A stretch of DNA of 64,000 bases from Cordylochernes scorpioides (lineage: Eukaryota; Arthropoda; Arachnida; Pseudoscorpiones; Chernetidae), in contig CP092877.1 of assembly GCA_030710605.1 (NCBI GenBank), positions 39,694,580-39,758,579 on the forward strand, read 5' to 3'. The notes under the pieces are model-generated. The model had not been told where the DNA came from. It ran no database searches and saw only the letters and a list, made by a program, of their open reading frames with translations. Position numbers and translations under genes: made by a program. Positions 24,018-35,982 of the stretch are shown here, one piece after another. Each line of letters starts with the position of its first letter. Position 1 is the stretch's first letter.

Positions 24018-24576
24018 ATATTAGAGCGATGTATTTTTCAAATTTTAATAACAGATTATCAATTTCGATATTTACTCTGTGAACTTCCCTCATTCTTTTT
24101 TTTTATCGTTTATAGTTTGTTCTTGCCTTAAATATATTTCTGGCTCATCCTGAAGTTTGTCTTTCCTAATTTTCCACGTGGCAATATGTTGAAATTGTGT
24201 AAATATATTGTCATTGTATATTGATGAAGTAGGTTGATCTTGGTGAGTGGCACCTAATAAAGTCAATTTGAGCTGTTGGATAAAGTTGACTTGTTCCCTG
24301 TTGCTGTTGTAATTATACCTCAAACCTCTTAAAACAGCCTCTCTTCTGGTTAGTATCCCCTACCTGGAGTAAGGCTGAGGGCCACTGGGATTGTTATTCT
24401 CAGAGGGCGGTCAGAGGTGAAACAGTGCTTGGGTTGGTGACCCATCGTAAGAAATGGAGTGTTGTGAAGTACCTGGTACAACACGAGACAACGTAAACAT
24501 GATGCACGCCATCTGTTTTTGAAAATGGTTATTATATTAGAGTTTTTTTGTTTCTTTCTCTCTTTTTAAATACGAC
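24018..24576 (+). repeat. duplicated spacer, copy A
   Basis: No gene. From about 24185 the text is repeated at about 29015-29390 with few differences (for example tattgatgaagtaggttgat and ggttagtatcccctacctgg). It links the LTR relic to the SINE and R-unit in both duplicated copies. About 150 bases at 24028-24175 are present only here. Confidence 0.6.
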
Positions 24577-24689
24577 CCGGGATCGAATCTAGCATTGGGC
24601 ACTTTTATGAGTAACAAATTGCTTCAGTGGCTCTCGATTCTTGTAAAAGTTCAACCCTACCAGTGAATACAGGTAACTTCTGGAGAGCT
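24577..24689 (+). repeat. SINE relic
   Basis: Starts at the B-box-like ggatcgaatctagcattggg and continues with the body of the SINE family seen at 29433-29746 (gttcaaccctaccagtga). Uninterrupted here; in copy 4 the equivalent sequence received a fresh SINE. Confidence 0.55.
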
Positions 24690-27381
24690 AAGATAAATGG
24701 TTCTCTATTCCTGGTACCTCAATTATTGATAACCGCTAAGAAATATCGAAAATTTCTCTAGGAAGGACAATCCACTTATATCTCTCAAATATAAATATAT
24801 AATAATAAATAAACCTTCTATCTTCACTGATATATAATTTAATAAAATAAATAATGCTTCCGGGGGCTAAGTTTCTGGTATAATCTTTTACTTTCTGAAG
24901 ATTTCGGACTTATTAGCCTTCGATGAGAGTACCATATTAACTAGAATTCAGCGTTTAGTTCAGTTAATGTGATACTCCCGTTGAAGGGCTGATAAATCTA
25001 AAAACTTCCGGAAATAAAAATTCATATACAATAAACTTAGCCCTGGGAGCATTACTCGTATATAGATATTTATCTAAGTCGCGAGCCATAAAGTATAGAT
25101 TTGCGAATTTAACTCAATTAATTAATGTTGATCAAGTGTGTGTGTGTGTGTTGTGTGAATAGAATCAATGTTTTATGCGTGCTATGGATCTTTTTCAAAG
25201 ATCACGTTAACCACAAATAGTAATCAATGAAGTTGAATCTTTGATATCCATGTTAAACATGTATCGAAGACTATTATAAATATTTGGTTATTTTATTGTG
25301 TACACAGGACTATGGAAGTTATAAGTTATATTTGCATATTTAGAATAATTTATTCTGTTGTTTTAAAATGTTGTCTTTGGATTTTTACACGGCACTTCAC
25401 TTAAAATATCATTTTGCTTACAATGTAAACACCTTGTACAGAATGTCATGTAAATGTTTAAAGATAAAAACTCACCAAATGTGGATAATGAGGGGGGAAT
25501 GGCGGTTATCTCCAAGATCTTAGAGAGAGAGAGAGAGATACACTAGAACAAAATATATATCTCGTTAAAACTTCTTCTAATATTTGAATGTAAAACATAA
25601 TATAAAAGAAGACAATAATATTTTCAAAAATATAATCTAACGCCATAATATAGATTCTAAGCTCTGTTTTTATGGTAACAATAAAATAAACTCTTTAATG
25701 TCTAAAAGGAATAACATTGAAAGTGAATGGTTAGACATGCTTTGTTATTTTATTAAAAAGTATGCTTCTTAAAAGTATTGAGTTGATATTCCTTCAAAGA
25801 AGGAAATTCCCAGTTTTTTATACATTAACTTAGACTAAAAATACATTCATTGAAAACAATGCTATTTTCAAACCATAGATGGTATTTATAAAAACTTTCG
25901 CTTTTTTACTTATTAATGCCTTCTAAGGAAAAATCATGCCAAGAGAGAAGAAAAAATAATTATTCTTAAAAAAAAGCCTGCGATATAGACAAAAAGTTTT
26001 TGAGCCATAATGCTTACATTTCTGCAACAACTCAAATCCAGATGATAAAAATACCACTACACCAGTCATGGAAAAACCAGCTTGAACCTTTCCAGTTTCG
26101 AGCTACTTAACACGATAATTGAGAGCAACACTTCAGAATAATATAAATCAACTCAATATAATTAATCCATCGAAAGCGACATATATTCAAAATTATAAAA
26201 AGAATTATAAAACAAGTGACTTATAAAATTACAGAATTTGAAATACCAGATTAATTCTTGACTTCAGGTTTGGGGAAATGTCATTGCTAAAAAGGCAGGA
26301 AATTTTCACGGGAATAGGGCAATATCTTCAGAATTGCATGTTTTTTTTTTTTATGGCACAAGAATTTGTCCCAAGGATTTTCCATATACATGTATCAGAA
26401 TTTCTTTATTTCTCATGTGTTCCAGTAGATAGAATGATCATGACCAAGTCTCCTAGAAGTAGAAGAGCAACATTCATTTCGAAACATTTAAAAAATAATT
26501 TTTATAAATAATTAATGATTAATATGAAAATTATTTTTAAAATAATCTTAATTTAAACCATAAGGACACGCCATCATTAATATAAGTACTCGTTTTATAA
26601 ATATTATGGTTGTTTCCATTTAGAGCAAACCTAGGAATTTTAGATGCTCTACCTATTTAGAACCTTACCTCTTCTACTTGAGAGACTACTTATATAGAAG
26701 TGGGACTACTGGTCTTCCCTATGAACAGTTTAAAACGTCGTGTAAGGGGGTTATGTAAAGTAAACGCGATCTCGAAAAAATGTGTTTAATATGAATAAAA
26801 ATAAACATTTATTTCTTTCCATTAGCACCTTTGAGGTCTACACAATTTGAGGTTCCTGAGTCGTTATACAGTTTTATAAAAATTTTCGCCGATAGTGTCA
26901 AAATAGGTTTTCGCCCGCGCAAAGCATATATGAAGTCACTATTACTCAAAAAGCGATGACGCCCTGGGCCATTTTTAGGGTTGGGTAAGTGGTGGTAGCT
27001 TCTAATAGTAGTCCATCCGCCTTTAGAAGCCATTAAAACTTTGAAGGCAAGTGAATGCCTTCGCCTAATTAGAATGGAGTTGGGGACTTATCTCTCTTGG
27101 GGACTCCACCTGGCTTAACCGCTCTAGGGTATGTCCACCATGTGAAAAGGCCGATAGGAACTCTCCCTTCCTAAGAGATGAGATATTATAGTAAGTTATT
27201 CCCTAAACCTCCAGTACTATGGAAGATAACACAAGGTAAAGAATTTTTTTAAAAAGTATGCTATAAGAGAGAGAGAGATAAATATAAATATAAGGTAGTG
27301 ATATAGTATTTTTCACCCATTGAATATAGACATGGTGGAATTTAGAGTGTAGATGATAAGAAAAAATTAAATATATATATA
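24690..27381 (+). repeat. R-unit copy 3
   Basis: Closest relative of copy 4. It lacks the Copia element, the captured-gene retroelement and the Penelope-like pair that interrupt copy 4. It preserves their empty sites: Copia at about 24868-24880 (ggggctaagtttctggtat), and the 2-kb LTR element at about 25670-25680 (tttatggtaacaataaaat). A GT run lies near 25133-25150 and GA runs near 25525-25540 and 27265-27280. Nothing in it looks like an intact gene. Confidence 0.75.
26809..27033 (-). pseudogene. mariner-type transposase relic (R-unit copy 3)
   Basis: An open minus-strand frame of 74 residues. The order YHHLPN, RHRFLSN and the ending NCVDLKGANGKK recalls the C-terminal end of mariner transposases. 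The catalytic part is missing. The same relic occurs in R-unit copies 1 and 4. Confidence 0.5.
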
Positions 27382-27776
27382 TGTAATATTGATGCAAATG
27401 TCGACAGTCGTGTATTGAGGCGAGTGTTGATGTTTTCCCACACGCGGACAACAAGAAGCAGAGGCAGGGCTAGATGTTAGCACCGAGAGTGATCAGGGAC
27501 AGCCCACAGGACAGAGGTAGAGGCCATGACACAAACTTGGATGCCTATCAACGAGACATGGAGAGAAAGACTGAGAGAGATAAAAGCGTCCTGTCGATCG
27601 ACACACTCTAGAACATACTGCTGATGACCCCTTTGCTAAAACCTGTCCTGTTTACAGGGGTCGTCTATATAGAGTCCTTGGGGGCCTCACATGGGCTGGG
27701 CGTTGGCTTTTTCCTCCCCTCTGTCTCTGCCACCAGCTGACAGACCACTCTTTGGATCTTTATTTTGAAGTCAACA
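27382..27776 (-). repeat. 395-bp LTR
   Basis: Bounded by tgtaatattgatgc and gaagtcaaca; nearly identical to 52439-52833. Read on the minus strand it begins TGTTGACTTC and contains a TATA-like ctatatagac, so the parent element probably points to minus. The sequence to its right (27777-27892) would then be internal to that element and runs into the assembly gap. Confidence 0.7.
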
Positions 27777-27892
27777 TTTTTAGTTTTACATGCAAATACG
27801 GGTTTAAATATAAATAGTTTATATACAAAATATGGGGTGGTAGTAAATAGAAATAGTGTACATTTTAATAGAAGGGTAGTATCTTATAAGGT

Positions 27893-27992
27893 NNNNNNNN
27901 NNNNNNNNNNNNNNNNNNNNNNNNNNNNNNNNNNNNNNNNNNNNNNNNNNNNNNNNNNNNNNNNNNNNNNNNNNNNNNNNNNNNNNNNNNNN
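27893..27992. other. assembly gap (100 N)
   Basis: Exactly 100 N, the usual placeholder for a gap of unknown size. The interior of an LTR element is probably missing here, because LTR-like sequence lies to the left and a gag start to the right. Confidence 0.95.
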
Positions 27993-28136
27993 TTCATTCA
28001 ATTGTTCTAATAATTCTTCAAGTTCAATTCTCATTAGCGTGTCAAGTCCACTTTCAATCCTATTGCATGTTTTCGTTAAATATGATCTGTTAACAGCACG
28101 CTTCTTTTTTAAACGTAGAATTAATTCTTCCGCCAT
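27993..28136 (-). CDS. N-terminus of a retroelement Gag-like protein, cut by the gap
   Basis: 48 readable codons on the minus strand, from MAEELILRLKKKRAVNRSY to LEELLEQLNE, then the gap. Short charged N-termini of this kind are found on BEL/Pao-type gag proteins, but that assignment is tentative. A primer-binding-like site lies upstream at 28240-28255, supporting an LTR element on the minus strand. Confidence 0.45.
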
Positions 28137-28239
28137 CTTGTAAACAAAGCGCCAAGTAGGGTTAGCTAGCGAGTTCCAAAATGGTCAGCTCAAAATGCTT
28201 CTTTTTTTTTTTTTTCTTCTAGAATTTACCTTCAACAGT

Positions 28240-28255
28240 CCCGGCTGGGATGCCA
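28240..28255 (-). other. probable primer-binding site
   Basis: On the minus strand this reads tggcatcccagccggg. It sits between the gag-like start (28136) and LTR-like sequence (about 28264-28630), which is where an LTR element primes minus-strand DNA synthesis. Confidence 0.45.
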
Positions 28256-28263
28256 AAAATATT

Positions 28264-28630
28264 GCGATTTCACCGCCACTCTGTGTTGTGACGACGATCT
28301 AAATTCTATAGAGGTAGTCACTCACCTCTATTCTTGGTCGGCGGGGTTGAAGGTTCAAAGTTAAGGCGTCGTTGTTTATAACACTTTTAAAATATACGAC
28401 GAAAACAGGAGGGAAAATTATATTTATTACAATTTAAGAAAATAAGTAAAGTATTATTTAAACATTTACACTAAAAGAATCGGAGATCAGGGCAAATTCT
28501 AGCGTTCGAAAAAAAAAAACTTGTTTACAAGTTCTTCCTCTATTGTTTCCTCATTTTTGCCGCTGCCTCCCCGTAGCTGCCTCCGCCGGCCTCCCATTGG
28601 CTGCTTCGGACGTCTTTTTTCCAAGCACAA
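28264..28630 (-). repeat. putative 5' LTR of the gapped element
   Basis: This segment lies between the primer-binding-like site and the point near 28632 where the duplicated block (atgctatttttcaagcc) resumes. It does not match the LTR at 27382-27776, so the two probably belong to different elements. No second copy is available in the window to fix its ends. Confidence 0.35.
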
Positions 28631-29432
28631 ATGCTATTTTTCAAGCCATTTGGATGGTATTTTAATATATAATATATTTCAAGAAATAATATTGTGTTGT
28701 GAAAATATTTCTAATTTTAGGCGATAGATGATGATAAATTAGTGATGATATTTATATTTTATTTTCATTTATTTTTATGAACTGACTATATCCTATTTTT
28801 ATTTTGCAACACTTTGACTACACACACCTTTACACATTATTGTTAGAAATAAAATTATTCTTGGCGCTACCCAAAACAATATAGCTGTCTTGATATCCAC
28901 CTATCTAACTTTGTATGAAGGTTGAAACCCGCTCTGGAAAGATACAGGACATGTGTGAGGAGAAAAGTAAGGCTATCTAATCTGTCAGATCTCAAATTGG
29001 TGAGACAATATGTTGGACTTGTGTAAATATATGGTCATTGTATATTGATGAAGTAGGTTGATCCTGGTAAGTGGCACCTAATAAAGTCAATTTGAGCTGT
29101 TGAATAAAGTTGACTTGTTCCCTGTTGCTGTTGTAATTTCACCTCCAACCTCTTAAAACAGCCTCTCTTCTGGTTAGTATCCCCTACCTGGAGTAAGGCT
29201 GAGAGCCACGGGGATTGTGGTTCTCAGAGGGCGGTCAGAGGTGAAACAGCGCTTGGTTTGGCGACCCATCGTAAGAAGTAGAGTGTTGTGAAGGATCTGG
29301 TGCAACACGAGACAACATAAACATGATGCACGCCATCTTTTTTTGAAAATGGTGACTATTCAGAGTGTATTTGTTCCTTTTTAAACACGGCCCGGGATCG
29401 AATCCCGCATTGGGTACTTTTATGAATTAAAA
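28631..29432 (+). repeat. duplicated spacer, copy B, with LTR relic
   Basis: Parallels 23253-24600 without the tRNA-like insert. The Gypsy-family LTR relic is about 28712-29007, with the aggttgaaacccgctctgg block at 28919 and its reading frame now broken. Then follow the spacer and the first part of an old SINE (29390-29432). No gene. Confidence 0.6.
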
Positions 29433-29746
29433 AGGGGGGGGTCGGTGGAAGGCTGGTTAAACCGTTTGGTTTACGACCACTACGACCCGGGTTCGATCCC
29501 CGCATTGGACACTTTTTTCTGTTTAAAAAAAATGCTCCAATGGCCCCCCCGATTCTTGCAAAAGTCCAACCCCACCAGCGAGTGCAAGTAACCAAATGGG
29601 GCTCTGGCACATTTGTAAGTGCAAAGTCGAACTGCTTTCACATGAGTAGACATGTGGTGCGCTTACAGTAAAAAGCAGTCGCTAACTACCCACCATGATT
29701 ATCATGGCCTGTACCACGTGTACTAGGGATAAGCAAAAAAAAAAAA
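29433..29746 (+). mobile_element. tRNA-derived SINE, recent copy
   Basis: It is inserted into an older SINE-derived stretch with a 9-bp duplication, gaattaaaa (29424-29432 and 29747-29755). The head has a perfect B box, ggttcgatccc (29490-29500), and a T-run. The body matches 33-355, and the tail is a run of A after gggataagc. It would be transcribed by Pol III and copied by a partner element that cannot be named here. Confidence 0.8.
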
Positions 29747-30010
29747 GAATTAAAATTGCTTTAGTGGCTCTCGATACTTGTAAAAGTTCAACCCTACCAG
29801 TAAGTACAAGTAACTTCTGGAGAGCTGAGATGAATGGTCCTCTATTCCTGATACCTCAATTATTGATAACCGCTAAGAAATATCGAAAATTTCTCTAGGA
29901 AGGACACTCCAATTACATCTCAAATATAAATATATAATGATAAATAAACCTTCTCTCTTCACTTATCTATAATTTAATAAAATGAATAATGCTTCCGGGG
30001 GCTAAGTTTC

Positions 30011-30239
30011 TGTTGGAGGAGTAACTCGCACGTCGGCTGTTGCTTAGCAACGGCCACTTCCCCTAGACATCACGTGACCTGGCGCCACGCCGGCCGTACC
30101 TGTATATTGGTTTCAGTTTGCTTTGTTGTCTGCCCCTACGCTTGCCTTTGTTAACTCTCTTTGTTCCTTGTCATCTTAATATAATATTATTGATAATTAA
30201 ACAATACTTTTTTGAGATCCAGCCTCTGATTCTCTTACA
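30011..30239 (+). repeat. 5' LTR of Copia element 1
   Basis: 229 bp; promoter-proximal half is GC-rich (gacctggcgccacgccggcc) and unlike the AT-rich surroundings. Confidence 0.93.
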
Positions 30240-30307
30240 TGGCATTAGAGCTTGGTTGGTATTAATATTTTTGTTTATCTAAGCTGAAATTCGTTTGCTT
30301 GCTCAAG

Positions 30308-32910
30308 ATGACAACTGAACTTCCACAAATTCAAAAATTCAACGGCGGTAATTTTCATCTATGGAAATTTCAAATGAAGATTATTCTAGAAGCAAAAGAT
30401 CTCAGTATAACTGATGGCTCTGAAGTAAAACCTGAAATAGAGAATATTGCAAAATTCTCTGAATGGAAAAAGAAAGATGCAAAATCCAAAATGCTGATCA
30501 CTACTGCTCTAGAGTTTAAATATCTTCAACAGATTGTTAATTGCCAGACTTCAGCAGAAATGTGGAAGAAATTATCAACAATATATGAACTGAAATCTGA
30601 AACAAACATATATTTGCTGCAACAAAGATTTTTCGAATATAAAATGAATCCAAATGATAACATTGCTTCTCACATTTCCAAAGTTGAAACTCAGGCACAA
30701 CAAATGAAAGATCTAGGTGAGCCAATCTCTGATGTTGCCCTAATTACAAAGATAATTTGCAGCTTGCCTGATAAATACAAGAATTTCATAACAGCATGGG
30801 ATTCAGTTTTATCAGAAGAAAAGACTCTAGAAAACTTGACGGCAAGATTACTGAAAGAAGAAAGCTTACAGGATCATTGGGATTCTTCAGGAAATTTTAA
30901 ACCAGATAATGCCTTGATGACTTTTTCAAAGTTCAACAGAAATTCAACAGCTTCCAACAAACAATAGCAGCATCAACAATCCATTAAAGATAAAAAGAAG
31001 AACACACACTGTGGATATTGCAAGAAGAAAGGACATTGGTGGAAAGAATGCTATAAAAGAAAGGAAGAACAAAAAGGACAACAGCCAAGTTCTTCAGCCA
31101 GAGATGATAGCTGTGCTTTTCAGCTGAGACAAGTGCCTTCCTCGCTGAAACAAAGGAATACTGGATTGCAGATTCTGGAGCAACGGATCACATGACTTTC
31201 AGAAGAGAATGGTTCTCTACGTTCGAAGAAATACCAGAAGGTGTTCATCCTGTGTGCCTTGGAGATGGAAAGAAGATCTATGCAAAAGGTAAGGGAAATA
31301 TTGATATTCTCTCTTATGTTGATAGTCAGGAAATTAATGCAACTCTTTTGGATGTTCTCTATATACCTGAATTGGAAACCAATCTTTTTTCAATATCTAC
31401 TGCAACAAAACATGGTTTGACGCTCATTTGTAAAGGAAATCAGATAAATTTGACAAAAAATTCGAAAGTGCTAGTTACTGGAATAAAGGACAATTCAAAT
31501 CTTTATAGAATTTTTATTAAAGCAAAGCAATCTTCACAAACTCATGTTGCACAGTTAAGTCTAGATATATAGCATCAAAGAATGGGTCATGTAAATCCTA
31601 TAAAATTAACCAAAATGTTTGAAAATAATGTTTTTGAAGAAAACATTAAGATTAGAGAAAAGTCTGATTCTTTACTATGTGAAGCATGCATCTATGGAAA
31701 ACAAAATAGAAAAGTTTTTCACGCGTCAACAAGTCCAAATTAGACCTATCCAGGAGAGTTGATCTATTCAGATGTTTGTGGACCAATGAGTAAAAGATCA
31801 CCAGGTGGATCATTATATTTTGTATCATTCAAGGATGATTTTTCAAGATTTAGAGTGGCCTACTTCATTAGGCATAAATCAGATGTACTTGAGAAATTTA
31901 AAGAATTTGTAAAAAGATTTAGGACTGAAACTGAAAATAAAATAAAAAGATTGAATGGCACAGAATTCTTAAATAAGAATTTTTCTGATTATCTAAAATC
32001 TCTAGGAATTGTTCATGAACTCACTGCTCCATATACCCCAGAACAGAATGGAATTTCTGAAAGAGATAACAGAACAATAGTTGAATCAGCTAGATGCTTG
32101 TTACATGGAAGAAAAATGCCGCTTGAACTGTGGGCTGAAGCCGTAAACACAGCAGTCTATCTCTTAAATAGATGTACTACTAAAGTATTGGGAAATTCTA
32201 CACCTTATGAAATATGGTACAAGAGAAAACCCTCCATCTTACATTTGAAAACTTTTGGATGTAACGCTTATGTGCATATACCAAAAGATAACGGAAAGAA
32301 ATTAGACAAAAAGAGTATTCGTACATTTTTTGTTGGATATACTGAAACTAACAAAAATTATAGAATGTGGGATCCTATTGCTAGAAAAATTATCATAAGC
32401 AGAGATGTAATATTTACTGGAGCTAATACATCAGAAAATATTCAGGATAACCAACAAGAGCAGGTAACTATATATAGTGAAGAAAGTGTTGATAGCACAA
32501 ATACCAGTTCCAAACCAGAAGAATCATGTCGATACCCTCTCAGGAATAGAATCAGAGAAAAGGAACAATCATCAACCGAATGTACAAGAGCTATTTCATA
32601 TGCTTGTTATGTCCATGACCAAGAACCATTGAACTATGAAGATGCAATTGTAGGACAAAACTCAAAAAAGTGGAAACTAGCTATGGACGATGAATTCAAT
32701 TCCTTGATGAAAAATCAAACATGGACTTATGTGACACTACCATCAGACAGAAAAGCTATTGCATGCAAGTGGGTATACAAAATAAAGCAAAATGCAGATG
32801 GATCAAATAAAGTGTTTAAGGCTAGACTAGTTGCGAAAGGTTATTCACAAAAATCAGGACTTGATTATGGTGAAACTTTTTTCCAGTAGTAAAATTTGAT
32901 TCAATTAGAA
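30308..32910 (+). pseudogene. Copia gag-protease-integrase-RT start, broken
   Basis: Gag opens at the ATG at 30308 (MTTELPQIQKFNGGNFHLWK) and meets a TAG at about 30965 before the zinc knuckle CGYCKKKGHWWKEC. Protease is in another frame (ADSGATDHMTF near 31180). The pre-integrase and integrase follow (31190-32890). The first catalytic Asp is kept (SDVCGP) and the Glu block reads NGISERDNRT. The block for the second Asp reads IKRLNGTEF, so the expected D-N-G aspartate is missing. The RT start ends in a frameshift at about 32880 (GETFF for GETFSP). The protein cannot function. Confidence 0.9.
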
Positions 32911-35709
32911 CAGTGTCGGGCAACCGGTGTGCCGTGGCACACTGGTGTGCCGCGAAAAATTCTAGGTGTGCCGCGAACATTTTTGTAGGTATTTAGAACT
33001 TTTGGTTAAATTTAAAAATAATGTTTCAAAAAATATTTTTTATAATTTTTATTCAATTTTAATAATTTTTTTCAAAAATTTTCATATAAAAAATGAAATT
33101 TAAAAAAAAGCAAATTTCATTTTATATAAAACTTATTTTGGTATTATAATTACAACAGTTTGCATAATTTTATATTTCCTAAAACGTATGTACATAATCT
33201 TGACGTACATAACTGGCACGTGCCATTATTAAAAAATAAAAATGCAAATAGGTACGTACCTATTTAAAATCATAAGTTAAAAAAAAAACAATCCGCGAAA
33301 ACAACTTTATTTAATAAAGTTGAATACATACTGCGGGAAAATACCTAATTTTTAAAATAATATGACCAAACTTAACCGTCATTTACAATCTTTGTCACAG
33401 CTGTTTATTAATAGAGACTCAAAGCTACAAAGCTTAAAAAAAAAAAGAAAACAAAAAATATTTATGAATTTATTTTAAAAATTTATTCGGAGTTTTCGTT
33501 AAAGTATTGCTGTAGTAATTCTTCATTTTTTTTTGCATGTTGTAAAACACACACACATTCACACAATAAGTTTTGTACACCGTAAAATCTGTTGGTTAAA
33601 AAAGGAAAAAAATATTTTTGTTACGAAATTCTCACTCACTTTTAACTCAAGGTAACTTTATTTAAACATTTTATTATTATATTTGTGTGTTTTTTCTAAA
33701 TTCTCTCAAAACTAGATGGAGAGATTTCTAATTAGAGAAGGTGTGCCAGTGATAAACAAAATCAAAACGAAAATAAAGAAGATAAGAAAATAGTAAAATC
33801 AACTGGAAATAAGAGAAAATACGTTGAAGATTATCTCAAATATGGATTTATACCATCTGTTAATGATCCATCACTGCCGTTTTGCTTAATTTGCCAAAAA
33901 ACCCTCAGCAAGAAACAATGGTGCCAAGTAAACTACTTCGACATATTGAGACAAATCATCGGGAGCAGATGAACAATCTAATAAGCTACTTTGAAAATAT
34001 ACGATCAAGTTTTCAAAAGCAATCAAAAAAAATCAAGAAATTTATGACCACCTCAGATGAAGCTCAAACAGCTAGTTACATGATAGCTCAACTCATCGCT
34101 CGAAAGAAGAAAGCTCACGCGGAAGCAGAGGAAATTATCTTGCCTGCTTTAAAAATTGTGGCTGGATGTATGTTAACGAATGATGCTATGGAGAAGGTTA
34201 CGAAAATTCCACTATCATCAAAAACTATTGCGAGAAGAATTGAAGATATGTCAGAAGATATTGAGTTGCAAATTAAACAAAATGGGCTATACAGCTTGAT
34301 GAAACCACAGATATTAGTAATAAAGCTCAATTGCTGGCATTTTTGAGGTTCTTCGATACAGGAAAAATTGTGAATAACTACTTTTTTTGTAAAGAATTAA
34401 AACAAAGAACGACTGGTGCGGACATTTTTGAATTAGTTGATGAAAATGTTATGAAGTATAACTTGAGATGGGAAAATTGTGTTAGCGTCTGTACGGATGG
34501 AGCTCCAGCTATGAAAGGTTCAAGAAAGGGATTGATAGCACATGTCATAAAAAAAAATCCAAATATCAAATTTGTTCACTGTATGATTCATAGAGAAATG
34601 TTAGTGTCAAAGTCGGTTCCTCCCATCCTTGTCACAACTCTAGATGAAGTTGTCAAAGTAGTCAATTACATCAAATCAAATGCTCTTCGATCGAGAAATT
34701 TTTCAACATTTTGTGAAGCAATGGATTCCGATTATAAAAATTTATTGTTTCATACTGAAGTCAGATGGTTGTCGAAAGGCAAAGTTTTAAATCGATTTAT
34801 TTCAATGAAAAATGAAATAATGGCATTCATTGATAACGAAGAGATTAATTTTCCTTTCATGATGAGTGATGTTTGGTGGTTACGAGTTTCATTTTTGGGT
34901 GATATTTTCGACAAATTAAACAGCCTTAATTTAAATTTGCAAGGTGCTCAGGAGAACATTATCACTATCTCCACCAAGTTGAAAGCGTTTAAGGAAAAAC
35001 TCAGTTTATGAATTTAAACATTGCTAAAGAAAACTTTGCATCTTTTCCGATGGTTCAAGAGAATCCATCAAAATCTATTATCAAAAAAAGAAGTCGAAGA
35101 AACTTTGACATTACTATCCGCTTCTTTTGATAAATATTTTCCTTACTTGGACGTTGAAAAGATGGAATGGGTAGTTAACCCATTTATGCACTGTGAAATT
35201 CAACATCTGGAAGAAGAAATGCAAGAAAACTTAATTGATTTAAAAAACGATTTAGTTTTCAAAAGACTATTCACTGAAAAGGAGCTATCTGAGTTTTGGT
35301 TGTGCTTAAACTCCAAATTTCCTAAACTTAGTAATGCGGCCATCGAATCATTGTTGCCATTTGGAAGTTCCTACCTGTGTGAGCAAGGTTTTTCAACACT
35401 CACAGAAATGAAGTCTAAGAAGCGCGAAAGACTTCAAATGATAGATGAGGAGATGCGCGTTTGTCTTTCACAAGTAGATCCCCGTATTGATTTGATATGC
35501 TCTCAAAACCAATCGCAATGCTCGCATTGATTATGTTAATTTAATATTGAAAATTAATAAAATGTGATATATATGTTAAAATTTTTACTAGTATTTATTG
35601 TTGTATTTTAATTACCTACGAGGAAATTTATAGTGAGAACCACAGGTGCGCCGCGAAAAAAAGAAATTAAGCTTAGCAGCCGCAACTCGAAAAAGGTTGC
35701 CCGACACTG
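32911..35709 (+). mobile_element. hAT transposon, copy 1
   Basis: Ends cagtgtcgggcaacc and ggttgcccgacactg are inverted repeats, flanked by the 8-bp duplication AATTAGAA (32903-32910, 35710-35717), the hAT hallmark. It is inserted in the Copia RT. Subterminal ggtgtgccgcgaa-type repeats lie near both ends. Length 2799 bp. Confidence 0.95.
33716..35530 (+). pseudogene. hAT transposase (ZBED5/SCAND3-like), broken
   Basis: Reading through frameshifts gives a BED-type finger start (KYGFIPSVNDPSLPFCLIC), then LDETTDISNKAQLLAFLRFF, VCTDGAPAMKGSRKG, CMIHREML, HTEVRWLSKGKVLNRF, and the C-terminal dimerisation block LPFGSSYLCEQGFSTLTEMK. The acidic residues of the RNase-H-like triad (LDETTD, CTDGA, CEQGF) are visible. 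Frame breaks occur near the N-terminus, near 34289, near 35009 and in an A-run near 35082. One extra break, near 33911, is unique to this copy: a C is missing compared with copy 2. It cannot make full transposase. Confidence 0.9.
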
Positions 35710-35717
35710 AATTAGAA

Positions 35718-35974
35718 CAATCTTATCACTTTGTGCATCACTTGATATGGAAATGATTCAATTAGATGTAAAATCTGCCTTCTTGAATGGTGATTTGGAA
35801 GAAGAACTTTACATGGAATAACCCCAAGGTTATGAAAACCCAGATTTTCCAAATCATGTTTGCTCTCTTCAGAAAAGCATCTATGGTCTTAAGCAATCCC
35901 CCAGAATGTGGAACAAGAAATTTCATGAGTTTTAAATTAAGTTTGATCTCAAACCTAGCATATCAGATTCATGT
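35718..35974 (+). pseudogene. Copia RT fragment between the hAT elements
   Basis: Continues the RT after the first hAT: QLDVKSAFLNGDLEEELYME, then an in-frame TAA (instead of a sense codon before PQGYENP), KSIYGLKQSPRMWNKKF, another stop, and SDSCVYT at the second hAT. Confidence 0.9.
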
Positions 35975-35982
35975 GTCTATAC

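Noticed and set aside
24090-24323. 77-codon minus-strand frame in the duplicated spacer
   Set aside because: The paralogous spacer near 29.0 kb does not keep the frame, and no domain is evident.
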